This document shows, in pieces, positions 33,472-41,787 of a stretch of 64,000 bases of DNA. The stretch spans positions 1 through 64,000 of the forward strand of contig QHVT01000025.1 in the NCBI GenBank assembly GCA_003223645.1, read 5' to 3'. Each line of letters begins with the position of its first letter. Position 1 is the stretch's first letter. The stretch comes from Acidobacteriota bacterium (GTDB lineage Bacteria > Acidobacteriota > Thermoanaerobaculia > Gp7-AA8). The notes beneath the pieces were generated by a model that did not search any database, was not told where the DNA came from, and saw only the letters and a program-made list of their open reading frames with translations. The position numbers were made by a program, and so were the translations under genes.

Positions 33472-33474
33472 GAG

Positions 33475-33915
33475 CTACACCGCTTCGCGCAGCCGCGCGT
33501 GGTTCTCGTTATCGATGACGATGCGGGCCGCCGGCACTTCTTTCCTCGCGGGCGCGGACTCCACCACGCCTTTGAATCGCGCCAGCAAGTCGCGCGTGCG
33601 GTCCATGCCCGCGATCAGCACGATCGACGTCAGCAGCACGTCGAGCTGCGGCGGCACGCTGTCCGCGTTGATGGTCCTGCCGACGCGCAGCGCGGTGAAG
33701 TTCACCGCGGCAAGACAGAGCACGACCGTCAGCGCGTTGAGAATCAACGTCTGACGCGTCTGCGCGCGAACTTTGTCGCGGAACAGGACGTGAGCGTTTT
33801 TCTGAAGCCGGCGCAGGCGCTCCCACGCCAGCGTCGACCGCGCGGCGGAGACGATGCAGTCCACCGCGAACATCACGAGAACGAGAAGACCAACCATTTT
33901 TCCGATGGCGTCCAT
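33475..33915 (-). CDS. Small membrane protein of unknown function
   Basis: 146 residues. A membrane helix at 5-25 (GKMVGLLVLVMFAVDCIVSA), another at about 55-77 (LILNALTVVLCLAAVNFTALR) and a third hydrophobic stretch (LDVLLTSIVLIAGMDRTRDLLA) suggest two or three spans. The rest is charged. Its stop lies 4 bp before the start of the Thr-rich anchored protein, so they form an operon. No family recognised. Confidence 0.7.
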   Translation of the reverse strand: MDAIGKMVGLLVLVMFAVDCIVSAARSTLAWERLRRLQKNAHVLFRDKVRAQTRQTLILNALTVVLCLAAVNFTALRVGRTINADSVPPQLDVLLTSIVLIAGMDRTRDLLARFKGVVESAPARKEVPAARIVIDNENHARLREAV

Positions 33916-33959
33916 GACTACCCCTCCGTCTGGATAGTGACGAACGCGGCGGAAACGTT

Positions 33960-35918
33960 TCAGCTCGTTACTTGCTCTGCTCCGCGAACACGATCATCTG
34001 CCACTCGATCTTCGGCTGCCCCTGCGCGTGCTCGTGATGGTCGGGGGCGGGTAGCGTGCGCCCTTTGCCCATCACGATCTCCTCGCCGCAGACGACGCAG
34101 CGGTAGATGCCGGGATTCGACGCGACCGTGCACGGAGCGTGGCGCGTATCGAACGCCGCGCTGCTCGACTGAATGACATTGTCGCGGTACTTGTACTGCG
34201 CCATTCATGTCCCTCCGAAGTCGACCTCCTCGTCCGGCGAAATCCGCCGGTTGAGTGTTCGAAGGAGTATTCGAGGTCCTGCGAATCCCGCTCGGAGAGG
34301 AGGTCCTCTCTTCAGACACTGAAGAGGGACGGGTGTGGCGTTTTTTTGCGGCGACGGATCGGTAAACGTATGTTTCCACCGACCACGTCTCCGGCGGCCC
34401 GCGCGTTGGGCCGCGCTCGAGCACCCACGGATCGGACAGCGGCTCGTCGGAGGTCAGGAGCACGAACGTCTCGACGCCGAACGGCGGCGCGACTTCGAAT
34501 CGCGCGTCGAGCACGACGTCCTGCCGCGCGCCGAACCGGTTCTCAACCGAGCCGTCGTGCGGATACAGCAGCACGCTCTCGCCGCGGCCGTCGATCGCAA
34601 AGACGTAGACAAAACGTGACGACGACGGACTATGAAGCGTGAGCTCGTACTGCTCGCCCTCGATCAGCACGCCGTCGCGCGCGTGCTGCAGCTCGAGCCG
34701 CGCCTCGCCGCGTGGTCCGCGCAGATCGCGAAGCGGACGCGGTTCGAAGACCTCGAGCATTATCCCGGGCTGCGCGCTGCCGGCTTCGATGCACGCTTCG
34801 CTGCGATCGGCGCCGATCAATGCGGTTACACGCAGGAGCGCGTCATCGGCGCGCAGCTCACTGCCGATGGCCAACCCATGCACCCGCCCGCCCTGCACGA
34901 CGACGGTTGTTGGAGTGGTGCGCGCCTCCGGCGCGCCTTTCGTTCCCCCGCCCGAAGGCGCGCCGGAGGCGCGCACCACTCGTTCCACGAACACGAACGT
35001 GCGTTCGCCGCTGCGCGCCGCGGCGTCGCCGAGAAAAGGTGCGAGACGCGCGCGCGCATCGCCGGACATCACCGGCTGCTGAAAGGGAGTCTCCGCGCGC
35101 ATTCGCGCCTGTGCGCGCAAGAAAACCTCGCTCGCGCTCGCATTGGCGGATGCTTCGCGCATCGCGCGCACGAGCGCCGATGAAAATGCGCCGTGAATGT
35201 GTTTCTCTTCATCGCGCGTCTCCCACGCGCGATCGAAGTCCTGCGTCGCGCTGAGCACCAGCGCTCCTCGCTGTTCGGGCGTGCGATGCGCAATCCGAGG
35301 AGAGACGCCGCGCGCGCCGGAGCCGCTGAAACAGTTGTCGAGGACGATCGTCAGCCGCGCGCCGCGATCGACGATTGCGTTGAAGTGCGCGCGCAACTCC
35401 TTGTCGCGAATCTCGCGCCCGTCCGCCGCGACGATCGCTTCATCCATGCCGTCGCGCTCATCGGAGTGCGTGTTGGCGACACGTGTGCCGTGGCCGGAAA
35501 AGTAAAAGAGGACGACGTCGCGATCCAGGGAACCTCTACATGAGGCGTCATCCTGAGCCGGCGAAGCGCGGCGAAGGATCTCGGAATGCGACGCTTTCGC
35601 ATTTTGAGATCCTTCGCCGTCTTCGCGGCTCAGGATGACGGGAATACGACTTGTGCACGAGTCGCCCAGAACCTCGAGAACCCGAAGAATCGCGTCGCCG
35701 GTTGCTTCGCCGTCGATCAGCGTCACGACGTCGCTCTCTTCGAATCCGTAGCGATCGATCAAAATCCTGCGCAACGCGTCGACGTCGTTGCGCGGTCCGT
35801 CGAGATTGCGCAGCGGCTTCGCTGCGCTGTAGTCGTTGATTCCGATGAGCAGCGCGCGCTTCGCGGCGTGCGCGTGCAACGCGAGCGCGCACAGTGCGAA
35901 GAGCGCCACGCGTTTCAT
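33960..35918 (-). CDS. Caspase-family (peptidase C14) protein with DUF4384-like domain
   Basis: Signal peptide MKRVALFALCALALHAHA, then a caspase domain: RALLIGINDY, His in FYFSGHGT (about residue 139) and Cys in LDNCFSGSG (about 194). A later beta-rich region resembles DUF4384 (SSRFVYVFAIDGRGESVLLYPHD). Two palindromic elements sit in-frame: residues 93-124 (VILSREDGEGSQ to ASPAQDD) just before the catalytic His, and about 312-335 (VVRASGAPSGGG, GAPEARTTP). The frame has no stop until 33960, crossing a smaller real gene, so the true end is probably near 34300 and a frameshift or lost stop is likely. ATG 35918 overlaps the upstream stop. Confidence 0.8.
   Translation of the reverse strand: MKRVALFALCALALHAHAAKRALLIGINDYSAAKPLRNLDGPRNDVDALRRILIDRYGFEESDVVTLIDGEATGDAILRVLEVLGDSCTSRIPVILSREDGEGSQNAKASHSEILRRASPAQDDASCRGSLDRDVVLFYFSGHGTRVANTHSDERDGMDEAIVAADGREIRDKELRAHFNAIVDRGARLTIVLDNCFSGSGARGVSPRIAHRTPEQRGALVLSATQDFDRAWETRDEEKHIHGAFSSALVRAMREASANASASEVFLRAQARMRAETPFQQPVMSGDARARLAPFLGDAAARSGERTFVFVERVVRASGAPSGGGTKGAPEARTTPTTVVVQGGRVHGLAIGSELRADDALLRVTALIGADRSEACIEAGSAQPGIMLEVFEPRPLRDLRGPRGEARLELQHARDGVLIEGEQYELTLHSPSSSRFVYVFAIDGRGESVLLYPHDGSVENRFGARQDVVLDARFEVAPPFGVETFVLLTSDEPLSDPWVLERGPTRGPPETWSVETYVYRSVAAKKRHTRPSSVSEERTSSPSGIRRTSNTPSNTQPADFAGRGGRLRRDMNGAVQVPRQCHSVEQRGVRYAPRSVHGRVESRHLPLRRLRRGDRDGQRAHATRPRPSRARAGAAEDRVADDRVRGAEQVTS
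33968..34204 (-). CDS. Protein-L-type zinc-ribbon-like small protein
   Basis: 78 residues, MAQYKYRDNVIQSSS with GIYRCVVCGEEIV and DHHEHAQGQPKIEWQMIVFAEQ. It resembles small conserved proteins (the protein-L repeat type) in which YRDxV starts the unit, CxxC binds metal and IxWxLxVFA ends it. The CVVC pair and HHEH could bind zinc. The frame of the caspase gene upstream runs through this whole gene in another phase; this gene matches a known family, so the read-through is the doubtful part. Confidence 0.75.
   Translation of the reverse strand: MAQYKYRDNVIQSSSAAFDTRHAPCTVASNPGIYRCVVCGEEIVMGKGRTLPAPDHHEHAQGQPKIEWQMIVFAEQSK
34912..34981. repeat. In-frame palindromic element in the caspase gene (VVRASGAP family)
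   Basis: Left arm 34912-34937 is identical over 26 nt to the exporter copy at 29146; right arm 34957-34981 is its complement. The encoded peptide differs from the exporter copy only in the middle. Confidence 0.95.
35546..35640. repeat. In-frame CATCCTGAGC-type element in the caspase domain
   Basis: Starts CGTCATCCTGAGCCGG, holds GAAGGATCTC and its inverted copy GAGATCCTTCGC, and ends GGCTCAGGATGACG. A 96-bp relative lies in a gap at 50585-50680. In the caspase gene it adds about 32 residues inside the catalytic domain. Confidence 0.92.
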
Positions 35919-36307
35919 CGGCAGGCGGCCAGCGCCTCGCCGGTCGTGACGTCGCCGTACGTCCACATCCGCCCCGAGCCGTCGCGATAGGCAACGCCGC
36001 GGAACGCGCGGTCGTGCGAATACTGCTGCACGCCGCCGCGATAGACGTCGTACGCGCCGCCGCCGTAGTGCAGCGCCTCGACCATCGAGTCTTCCATCAC
36101 GATCTTCGTCTGCACGAAAAACACGCCGCAGTCCGTGCCGGCGGCGTGCGCCTGCACGTTCCAGCGTGCGAGGCGCGAGCGCGCGTAGCGGCTCGTGAAT
36201 GCGTCCGCGGCGGCGACGTGCTCGTTGCTTTTCATGCGCGGTTGATTCGAGTCGCACGAAGACATCCAGGCCGCGATGGTCAGCGCCACTGCAAGGATGC
36301 GCGTCAT
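35915..36307 (-). CDS. Small lipoprotein, hypothetical
   Basis: 130 residues starting MTRILAVALTIAAWMSSC, a signal peptide with a lipobox-like end (WMSSC), so the mature protein is probably a lipoprotein starting at Cys18. The remainder (DRAFRGVAYRDGSGRMWTYGD) is a small mixed domain with no recognised family. Its stop overlaps the caspase start (ATGA), so the two are co-translated and the protein may tether or regulate the secreted caspase. Confidence 0.7.
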   Translation of the reverse strand: MTRILAVALTIAAWMSSCDSNQPRMKSNEHVAAADAFTSRYARSRLARWNVQAHAAGTDCGVFFVQTKIVMEDSMVEALHYGGGAYDVYRGGVQQYSHDRAFRGVAYRDGSGRMWTYGDVTTGEALAACR

Positions 36308-36329
36308 CTCACGTACCTCCATCGAAAGT

Positions 36330-36357
36330 GGGCCGCCGCCGATTGCAGCGGCGGCCC
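36330..36357. repeat. GC hairpin between 36307 and 36370
   Basis: GGGCCGCCGC (36330-36339) pairs with GCGGCGGCCC (36348-36357) across 8 nt. It could end transcription of the upstream minus-strand gene or be another small palindromic element; no T-run follows. Confidence 0.6.
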
Positions 36358-36369
36358 GGGTGAAAAGCC

Positions 36370-37410
36370 TCACGGCTCGAGCGGTGGACAGAGCGCGATC
36401 TCCCACGGACTGCGATCGACGTTGAGACGAAGCGCGTTGAGAAGCGATGACCAGAGCGTCGATGCCGGATGAATCGACGACCACGTGACTTGCGAGTACG
36501 TCGTGCCGGGTGCCGCGCCGGGAATGGGCACGAGACGCGACGACGCCGAGGGCGGATTCGCCGCGAGGTCGTAGTAGCGCTCGAAGTGCCGGCCGACGCC
36601 GGGTGTCGCACTCGGCAACGCGGGGACGAGCGGCGGCAGATTGAGCACCGCGATCTCGACGTGATTGTCTTCGTCCGGTGTCAGCGTCATCGTGCGGCCG
36701 GGCGTGCCGCCGAAGTCGGCTTCGTCGAGCTTGATGCTGTCGCCCGAGACGACGATGTCGACGCCGATCCAGCTGGCGATCGCCTGCGAATACGTCGACG
36801 CGCTGCCCGATCCGTCGAGGCGCTTGAAGCGCACCGGCGTGACGTCGCTGCCGATGCGCGCGACTTCGTAGGTGAAGACGTTGCCGCTGGTGAGATGAAT
36901 GCGCGCGGCGACGAGTCCCGTCGGAGGCGAGTTGCCCGTGACCGACGAGTCGAGACCGCAGGTCGGGCAGATCTCGCTCAGTTGGGCGAGCCAGCTGATG
37001 TCCTCGCGCTGACCCGACGTCGTCGGAATGATTCCGGAGCGGACGCCGCTCGTGAACGAGAGCGCGGGCAGCGCGGGATCGCTGCTGCTGCCTTTGACGA
37101 CCGAGACGTCCGTACCGGACAGTTGCCACGCGCCGCCGCCGGCGACCGCCGCTTCGAGCGCGTCCTGCGCGGAGTCGATGGTCTTGTCGCTGAAGAGGTA
37201 CGAGGCGATGGTCGCGTCGCGCGTCGGGCACGTACCGGTGCAGCTGCCGGCGCGCGTGATGATGATGGGTTGGTGGTGGGGAAGGCCGGTGCCGTCGGAG
37301 ATTTGATGGCCGTGGCCGACATTGAGCAGCACGACGTCGAGTTGCGTGCCGTTGCTATTGGGGATGAATGCCATCATCCCGGTGAAAAGGATTCGTACGA
37401 TGAACTCCAA
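36370..37410 (-). CDS. Hypothetical protein next to CHAT protease gene
   Basis: 346 residues, MEFIVRILFTGMMAFIPNSNGTQLDVVLLN onward. There is no signal peptide. A Cys pair cluster (ITRAGSCTGTCPTRDA and EICPTCGLDSS) may bind metal. The rest is Ser/Gly/Thr-rich and beta-like. Its first 41 bases past 37410 overlap the 3' end of the CHAT gene (37355-37410) in another phase, so they are likely one operon. The VLFTGMMAFIPN start recurs in proteins I associate with predatory or immune-like loci, but I cannot name the family. Confidence 0.65.
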   Translation of the reverse strand: MEFIVRILFTGMMAFIPNSNGTQLDVVLLNVGHGHQISDGTGLPHHQPIIITRAGSCTGTCPTRDATIASYLFSDKTIDSAQDALEAAVAGGGAWQLSGTDVSVVKGSSSDPALPALSFTSGVRSGIIPTTSGQREDISWLAQLSEICPTCGLDSSVTGNSPPTGLVAARIHLTSGNVFTYEVARIGSDVTPVRFKRLDGSGSASTYSQAIASWIGVDIVVSGDSIKLDEADFGGTPGRTMTLTPDEDNHVEIAVLNLPPLVPALPSATPGVGRHFERYYDLAANPPSASSRLVPIPGAAPGTTYSQVTWSSIHPASTLWSSLLNALRLNVDRSPWEIALCPPLEP

Positions 37411-40400
37411 GGTGTGTTCCTCCGTTGCTCTGTCGTTCTTGCGTCGACTCGAACGGTGACGATGCGTGACCGATCACCTGAAACGGAGCCCACGCCAGCA
37501 ACGACTGCAGTCCGCGGTTTCCGCTTCGGAGCATTTCGAGCTGCGCGGCCCTCAAGGCTTCTGCAGCGTCGTCGCCCTGTCCGTAATGACGATGGAAAGA
37601 CACGGAGAGCCGCTCCGCTGTGGCGTCTTCGACGTCCCACAACGTGCCCATGACGGCGGGAACACCGGCCGTGATGAGCGGCCGCACCAGCGGCGCCACA
37701 CCTTCGGAACCAACGGGAAGCCCGCCCGCGCTGCTGCACGCAGAAAGCACGACCAGGCGTGTTCGATCGAGAGTCAGGTTCCTCAACAATTCCTCGGCGT
37801 CGATCGCGCCGGAGTCTCCTTTCGATGGCGCGAGCAGCAGCACCGAGTGCCACGGCTGCGACGGGTTGACGATCGCGTGTGCCGCGATGTGCACGATGGC
37901 TTTGTTTTTTGCGAGCGCGAGAAATTCCGGAACGGTCGCGGCGTCGCCGGTGCGCACGACTGCCAGCGCGCCGAATGCGCCGGCGATGCGCTCCACTTCC
38001 GACTTCGCGCGCGGCAGCCGTTTGAGTCCGCGCGCGAGATCGAGCTGGCTGTTGAAGTTCGGATCGCCGAACAGCAGCGCGGTCGGCGGCTCTGACGACG
38101 ACAACTCTTCGTCGCGCAGCAACGAGAACACGTAGAGCGTCGCGCTCGGCGCGAGCTCGATCGGCATCTTCTCGATGAGGTGCTGTTTCGTGTCGAAATC
38201 GTAGAGGCCCGCGAACGGAAGGCCGTGCATGGCGCCGTCGGCGACGATCACGAGACGCCTCGGAACTCTGCCGTTTTGCAATTTGGCAATGTCACGAAGC
38301 GGCCGCCGCAGCAGTTCCGCGAACGGCGGCTGCAACGCGCGGCGGAAGGTCGGATCGTCGCGCTGCCTGCTCGCGCGCTGCAGTTCGTCGCTCCAGCGCT
38401 CGACGTCTTTTCGCCGCGCGCGCTGCGTGATGTGCGACGCCCCGTCGCGCGACACGATCCATGTCTCCGTGCGATCTTCCAGGACGGTGTATTGAAGAAG
38501 GAACGTCCCTTCGTCGAGGTATGGCTGGACCGCGCGGAGGCTCATCGGCTCGCCGTGCGGCACGAGCCGGCGGAACGACTCCGGCGCGACGCCGCGCTGC
38601 AGGATCAGATTGAGCGGCTCATACGCGCGCGAGCGCTCGGCGTAATCGAAGGCCGGCTCCCACTGCCCGCGGTCGACGAGCTGGCGGATCAATCGATCGT
38701 ACGTCTCGCGGAAACGATTGAAGTATGCGCTCCAGTACGGCTCACCTTCGCCGGGGCGGCGACGGGCCAGCATCTGCGATTCCTCGCCGCGCAATTCACG
38801 CAACGCGTTTTGGAGGTCGCGCTGCGCGTCGCCGTCGCGTCCCGCCAGTTGCGCCGCCTCGGCGCGCTCCGCGTAGAGCGACGCGCGAAACGTGCGCGCC
38901 TCGTCCTGCGGAACGATGGCTAATGCCGCGCTGAATGCCGCGACGGCACGCATCGGATTGACGCGCAGCAGAGAGCGGCCATCGATTTCGTGAATCTGCG
39001 CCTGAATCGCGCTCAGGACGGTCGCGTCTTTCGGTTTCTCCGCCAGCCGTTTCGCTTCCGCAAGGTCGTCGCTCGCGTCTTTGTAGCGATCGAGCTGCAA
39101 TTCGACGTCGGCGCGCGAGCGCCTTCGCGCGGCGACGTTGGTCTTGTAGTCTTCGACGCCTTCCGGAGGCTGCTCGCGAAACGCATCCTGCACCATGCGC
39201 AGCGCGAGGTTTTCATAGCGTAAAGCGATCGCGGGGAAGTGCAGTTCCGCCGCGGTTTTCGCCCCCTCGCCGAAAATCACATTGCGAATCCGTGGATGGA
39301 CCGTGCGTGAGACGTAGCGCAGCGCCTGCAGTCCCTCGTGCCACGCCAGCTCGCTCTGTCCGAGCTCGCGATAGCTTCCGCAGCGGCTGCGATGAATGCT
39401 GGCGACTTTCTCCGTGTCGCCGAATCGCTCGAATACTTTGAATGCCGCGTCGTAATTCGTGATCGCATCCAGATGGCGGCTCTCGCGCATGAAGATGTAG
39501 GCGCGCAGTGCCTGGATCTTCGCGCCGAGGTATTCGTAATGACGTTTGTGCGCTTCCTCGGCCAATGGCTCGAGCAATTGCAAGGACGTCGCGGTCGCAC
39601 CGGCGCGATAGGGGAGGTGCAGTACGCGATCCATTTCCGCGGCGAGGCGAAGCGGACTATCGCGCGGATGCGTCATCGCGCGCGCGGCATCCGGCGCATA
39701 AGGATCGCCGCCGAGGCGCCGCGACAATTCCTCGGCGAGAAGGTTCGCCGCGCCGGGATCCTTACTCTTCAGGACGTCCTGTTCGAAATAGTCCATCGCG
39801 GGACTTGGAAAAGGCGCAATGAGTTTGCGGACGGCCGTGCGGTCGCGGCGTTTCAATGCCGCGGCGACCTCGCCGCGGTTCCAATGAGGAATCGGCGCGC
39901 GGAGGCGATGCAAGTGATCGCGCGCCTCGTTGGCCCACCCCGATCGATCGTTCGATAGAAGCGCGTTCCACGAAGTCATCGCATCATTCGAGAATCCAAG
40001 GGACTCCTGAATGAGAGCGAGATTGAACAATGCAGTGGCATCGTCCGGCATCGCCGCCGTCGCGCGCTCCGCAGCTTCGAGCGCGCGCAGCAAATCGGAG
40101 TCCTGCTGTTCGCGTTGCGCGCGCACGTAATACGCGGCGGCGATGTCGGACAGCGCATGGGCATCGCTGTGCGCAAATACCCGCAGCGCCGCAATCGCGC
40201 TGTCGGTGCATTGCGGCCGCGACTCGAGAAGGCGCAGCGCGTCTTTGTGCGTATCGATCAGGTCGGGGCAGGGCTCGTCCGTCGACGGCGGTGTCGCCGG
40301 AACGGCTCGAAATGGCTGCCATTCCGCTTGCGTCAGCCGCGGTTCGATCGTTCGCCACACCTGCCTCGGTTCGGTGTCCTTACAAGCGGAAGTACCGCAG

Positions 40401-40444
40401 ACCAGAATGAGAACGACGATCCCGAGCCTTTTCACGCACCGCAT
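37355..40444 (-). CDS. TPR-CHAT protease, probable lipoprotein
   Basis: 1029 residues. The start MRCVKRLGIVVLILVCGTSACKD is a signal peptide with a possible lipobox. About 500 residues of helical TPR-like repeats follow. The C-terminal CHAT domain (about 740-1000), a caspase relative, shows the catalytic His in VHIAAHAIVNP and the Cys in RLVVLSACSSAGG, then GSEGVAPLVRPLITAGVPAVMGTLWDV. ATG 40444 was chosen because it gives a signal peptide and faces the ECF start at 40463 across 18 bp, a shared divergent control region. An upstream extension to 40786 would run over the ECF gene. Confidence 0.9.
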   Translation of the reverse strand: MRCVKRLGIVVLILVCGTSACKDTEPRQVWRTIEPRLTQAEWQPFRAVPATPPSTDEPCPDLIDTHKDALRLLESRPQCTDSAIAALRVFAHSDAHALSDIAAAYYVRAQREQQDSDLLRALEAAERATAAMPDDATALFNLALIQESLGFSNDAMTSWNALLSNDRSGWANEARDHLHRLRAPIPHWNRGEVAAALKRRDRTAVRKLIAPFPSPAMDYFEQDVLKSKDPGAANLLAEELSRRLGGDPYAPDAARAMTHPRDSPLRLAAEMDRVLHLPYRAGATATSLQLLEPLAEEAHKRHYEYLGAKIQALRAYIFMRESRHLDAITNYDAAFKVFERFGDTEKVASIHRSRCGSYRELGQSELAWHEGLQALRYVSRTVHPRIRNVIFGEGAKTAAELHFPAIALRYENLALRMVQDAFREQPPEGVEDYKTNVAARRRSRADVELQLDRYKDASDDLAEAKRLAEKPKDATVLSAIQAQIHEIDGRSLLRVNPMRAVAAFSAALAIVPQDEARTFRASLYAERAEAAQLAGRDGDAQRDLQNALRELRGEESQMLARRRPGEGEPYWSAYFNRFRETYDRLIRQLVDRGQWEPAFDYAERSRAYEPLNLILQRGVAPESFRRLVPHGEPMSLRAVQPYLDEGTFLLQYTVLEDRTETWIVSRDGASHITQRARRKDVERWSDELQRASRQRDDPTFRRALQPPFAELLRRPLRDIAKLQNGRVPRRLVIVADGAMHGLPFAGLYDFDTKQHLIEKMPIELAPSATLYVFSLLRDEELSSSEPPTALLFGDPNFNSQLDLARGLKRLPRAKSEVERIAGAFGALAVVRTGDAATVPEFLALAKNKAIVHIAAHAIVNPSQPWHSVLLLAPSKGDSGAIDAEELLRNLTLDRTRLVVLSACSSAGGLPVGSEGVAPLVRPLITAGVPAVMGTLWDVEDATAERLSVSFHRHYGQGDDAAEALRAAQLEMLRSGNRGLQSLLAWAPFQVIGHASSPFESTQERQSNGGTHLGVHRTNPFHRDDGIHPQ

Positions 40445-40462
40445 AAGATACGAGATCGGGCG

Positions 40463-41029
40463 ATGAGAAACGGAAACGGCGGCGACCGGCACGAGCGCTT
40501 CAAGACCTTGTATCAAAAGTATTACTGGCGCGTCGTCCGCTTTTATGTGCGGGCCTTTCGATTCGCCGAAGAAGATGCGGAAGAGCTCGCGCAGGAAGCC
40601 TTTCTTCGATTTTACGAGGCCATGGATGAATATCGCGGCGATGCGGAGTGGGGGTTTTTCGAAAGCGTCGCCCGCAACGTCGCGTACAACAGGATTCGCT
40701 CGAGAAAGACGCAGAAGCGGAATGCCAAAACGGTCGACATCGACGATCCCGAGCTCACTGCGAACGAGCCTCCGGCGCCGGAACAACCCGATTATGCCGA
40801 ACGGCAGGAGGCGGCGCTCCGGAGAAAGCGGCTTTATGACGCGATCTCCTCGCTTCCCAACGGCCAGCGCGAATGCGTGCTGCTCTGGCTGGATGATTTC
40901 AAGTACGACGAGATCGCGAGGGCGCTTCGCACGACGATGGATGCCGTGAAGTCGCGGCTTCGCGATGCGAAACGGCAGCTGCGCGCAAAACTGGGAGACG
41001 AGGCTGCGCTCCCGGAGGATGAAGGATGA
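40463..41029 (+). CDS. ECF sigma factor of the CHAT module
   Basis: 188 residues. Region 2 includes FRFAEEDAEELAQEAFLRFYEAMDEYRG and region 4 LYDAISSLPNGQRECVLLWLDDFKYDEIARALRTTMDAVKSRLRDAKRQL. ATG 40463 lies 18 bp from the divergent CHAT protease start. The stop overlaps the following anti-sigma-like gene (ATGA). Its role is likely to switch on the CHAT gene or the nearby caspase when its partner releases it. Confidence 0.9.
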   Translation: MRNGNGGDRHERFKTLYQKYYWRVVRFYVRAFRFAEEDAEELAQEAFLRFYEAMDEYRGDAEWGFFESVARNVAYNRIRSRKTQKRNAKTVDIDDPELTANEPPAPEQPDYAERQEAALRRKRLYDAISSLPNGQRECVLLWLDDFKYDEIARALRTTMDAVKSRLRDAKRQLRAKLGDEAALPEDEG

Positions 41030-41787
41030 ACACGAAAGCGGATTGGCAGGCGGTGGGGCGACAGCTCAGAGAAGAGGATCGCCGCGGAGCGGGAGAGCCG
41101 CCGACGGCGGACGAAGTGCTCGCATATACGCGCGGCGAATTGCCGCCGGAAGAAGAAGCGTCCGTGCGCGAGCGGCTGCTCTGTCATCCCGATCTCGTCC
41201 GTACGCTGACCGAGCCCTTCCCTGCCGAAGGCGCGAAGCGCGGTGATCCTGACTATTTGACGGACGCAGAATACGAATTTCATTGGGCCGCGATGCAGAA
41301 GAAGATGCAGAAGCCCGTGCAGCCGGTGAGTCAGCCTGGACGCGTGCTGCACTTCTGGCGCTTCGCCGCGGCGGTCGCCGCCGCGATCTCCGTCGTCCTC
41401 GGCGCATCCCTGTGGCAGGCCAATCAGCGACTCGCCGAGCCGCGCGTCGTGGCGGAACAGCAGGTGCTCTTCCCTGACGGGCGGCGCGGCGGAGGTCTGG
41501 AAGCGGCCACGCTGTCGGCGCATGGCGAGTCCGTGCTTCTCGTCGTCCCATTGATCGGTCAGAACGAGTACCAGCAGTATCGACTCGAGCTCGTCGACGC
41601 CGCGTCGCGCAGCACGGTCTGGAAGAGCGAGCCGCTCGCGCTCCGCGACGACGAGACGTTCACGCTGCTCGTGTCGCGCCGCTTCTTCCGGCCGGGCACG
41701 TACGAAGTGGTCGTGTCAGGCATCACCGGCGCGACAGAAGAAAGGGTCGCGACGTACTCGCTGCGGGTACCGACGCCGCATCGTTGA
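41026..41787 (+). CDS. Membrane anti-sigma-like protein, paralog of 42794
   Basis: 253 residues. The cytoplasmic part has DEVLAYTRGELPPEEEASVRERLLCHPDLV; the membrane helix is near 110-130 (FAAAVAAAISVVLGASLWQA); the outside part is beta-rich and ends RRFFRPGTYEVVVSGITGATEERVATYSLRV. The gene at 42794 has the same plan and end motif (RPGTY...VxGI), so they are paralogs. It lacks the HxxxCxxC of zinc anti-sigma factors but the position after an ECF gene and the layout support that role. Its last 65 bp overlap the caspase gene on the other strand. Confidence 0.8.
   Translation: MNTKADWQAVGRQLREEDRRGAGEPPTADEVLAYTRGELPPEEEASVRERLLCHPDLVRTLTEPFPAEGAKRGDPDYLTDAEYEFHWAAMQKKMQKPVQPVSQPGRVLHFWRFAAAVAAAISVVLGASLWQANQRLAEPRVVAEQQVLFPDGRRGGGLEAATLSAHGESVLLVVPLIGQNEYQQYRLELVDAASRSTVWKSEPLALRDDETFTLLVSRRFFRPGTYEVVVSGITGATEERVATYSLRVPTPHR

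Noticed and set aside
35919-36257. Upstream extension of the caspase frame
   Set aside because: The signal peptide begins at 35918 and the extension overlaps the lipoprotein gene.
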